Below, one piece after another: positions 7,214 through 7,894 of a DNA stretch of 7,894 bases. Where the stretch lies: contig CAJOQI010000110.1 of NCBI GenBank assembly GCA_905236895.1, forward strand, positions 1 to 7,894, in the 5' to 3' direction. The first letter of the stretch is position 1. Every line of letters starts with the position of its first letter. The notes below the pieces were generated by a model. That model had not been told where the DNA came from and made no database searches. It saw only the letters and a program-made list of their open reading frames with translations. The translations under genes were made by a program, and so were the position numbers. The DNA comes from an uncultured Peptostreptococcaceae bacterium (lineage in GTDB: Bacteria > Bacillota > Clostridia > Peptostreptococcales > Anaerovoracaceae).

Positions 7214-7894
7214 TTCTTCTGATACAATATACAATTCTTTTTGCCTCGGTTCTATGCTTGGTAGCCTTGGGTGGCTGCTTCTCCGAACATTCCGGTGTCA
7301 TAAACCTGGGTCTTGAAGGTATAATGGTTATGGGAGCCCTTGGTGGTGCTTTAACCATGAATTCCCTGCCTGCCAATGCTTCTGCCTTTACAATAATTCT
7401 GGCAACAACCTTCTTCGCAGTGCTGATGGGTGTTATATACTCCATGCTTTTAGCCGTTGCCAGCATAAACTTTAAGGCGGATCAAACCCTGATAGGAACG
7501 GCAATGAACCTGCTTGCGACAGCTGCAGCAACGGTTATCGTAAGAGCCTTAAACTCCGCTGACAATCCGGATAACGTATCTACGGCAATCCAGTATATTC
7601 AGCCTAAAAAAGCCTTTATCAAGTATTTCGGAAAATTCGAGTTTAACTGGTTCATGATAATGGCTGTAATCTGCCTAATAGCAGCCTATATAATCCTTTA
7701 TAAGACTCGTTTCGGCCTTAGGCTCCAGGCTTGCGGTGAAAACCCCCAGGCAGCGGATTCAGTGGGCATTAACGTATATAAGATGCGTTGGGCCGGAGTC
7801 TTGATTTCCGGTTTCCTTGCGGGACTTGGAGGCATAGTCTATATAACTGCAGGCGTATCTGAATGGAAATTCGATATGGGCGTTGCAGGCTTCG
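7210..7894 (+). CDS. ABC transporter permease, NupQ-like, N-terminal part
   Basis: The frame is open from ATG 7210 to the right edge, giving 228 residues; family members are about 300-320 residues, so roughly 70 percent is seen. It starts MILLIQYTILFASVLC, a first membrane helix, followed by the hallmark HSGVINLGLEGIMVMGALGG (about 27-46), which parallels KVGLFNIGAAGQ in the first permease. Further helices lie near 58-84, 93-111 and 147-163. The loop motif FGLRLQACGENPQAADSVGI (about 168-187) is the expected ATPase-contact region and is followed by a helix in VLISGFLAGLGGIVY. It is the second half of the membrane channel, pairing with the preceding permease as NupQ/YufQ does with NupP/YufP. 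The 4-base overlap with that gene and the strong ribosome site support the start. Nothing looks broken; the end is simply outside the window. Confidence 0.92.
   Translation, partial: MILLIQYTILFASVLCLVALGGCFSEHSGVINLGLEGIMVMGALGGALTMNSLPANASAFTIILATTFFAVLMGVIYSMLLAVASINFKADQTLIGTAMNLLATAAATVIVRALNSADNPDNVSTAIQYIQPKKAFIKYFGKFEFNWFMIMAVICLIAAYIILYKTRFGLRLQACGENPQAADSVGINVYKMRWAGVLISGFLAGLGGIVYITAGVSEWKFDMGVAGF

Noticed and set aside
7077..7466. A 129-residue minus-strand open frame across the junction of the two permease genes
   Set aside because: It is antisense to two well supported genes and has no identifiable domain; the ATGA overlap and ribosome site support the plus-strand genes.

Overview
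The window holds five protein-coding genes, two of them cut by the window edges, and reads as ordinary chromosomal sequence from an anaerobic Gram-positive bacterium. A large single-chain pyruvate:ferredoxin oxidoreductase, strong AGGAGG-type ribosome sites, the moderate GC content and a BMP/Nup-type nucleoside ABC transporter all fit a clostridial Bacillota, perhaps Lachnospiraceae. That family placement is inference; no rRNA or other marker gene is present.

Layout: (a) 1-494 (+), the C-terminal part of a BMP/PnrA-family substrate-binding lipoprotein. (b) 516-546, a rho-independent hairpin with an A-tract before it and a T-tract after it, able to stop transcription from both sides. (c) 584-4129 (-), a complete pyruvate:ferredoxin (flavodoxin) oxidoreductase with all domains and ligands present. 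(d) 4130-4377, a 248-base divergent intergenic region with an extended -10 promoter to the right, a weaker TTGACA promoter to the left and two short palindromes. (e) 4378-6009 (+), a double-domain ABC ATPase. (f) 6011-7213 (+), the first permease. (g) 7210 to beyond 7894 (+), the second permease, cut by the window end. Genes e-g are packed with 1-base spacing and then a 4-base ATGA overlap, so they are almost certainly one operon.

The ATPase and two permeases match the NupO/NupP/NupQ (YufO/P/Q) type of importer, and the gene at the left edge matches its lipoprotein (NupN/TmpC/PnrA type). Together they would form a purine or general nucleoside uptake system: lipoprotein outside the membrane, two different permeases in it, and one tandem ATPase inside. 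The layout is slightly unusual in that the oxidoreductase gene lies between the lipoprotein gene and the rest of the transporter, on the opposite strand. The lipoprotein therefore has its own terminator and the ATPase-permease operon its own promoter.

I found no mobile element, CRISPR array, tRNA, rRNA or clear riboswitch, and no convincing undescribed system. The points most worth a second look are the split transporter locus, the palindromes at the divergent promoters and the one-sided loss of catalytic residues in the ATPase.
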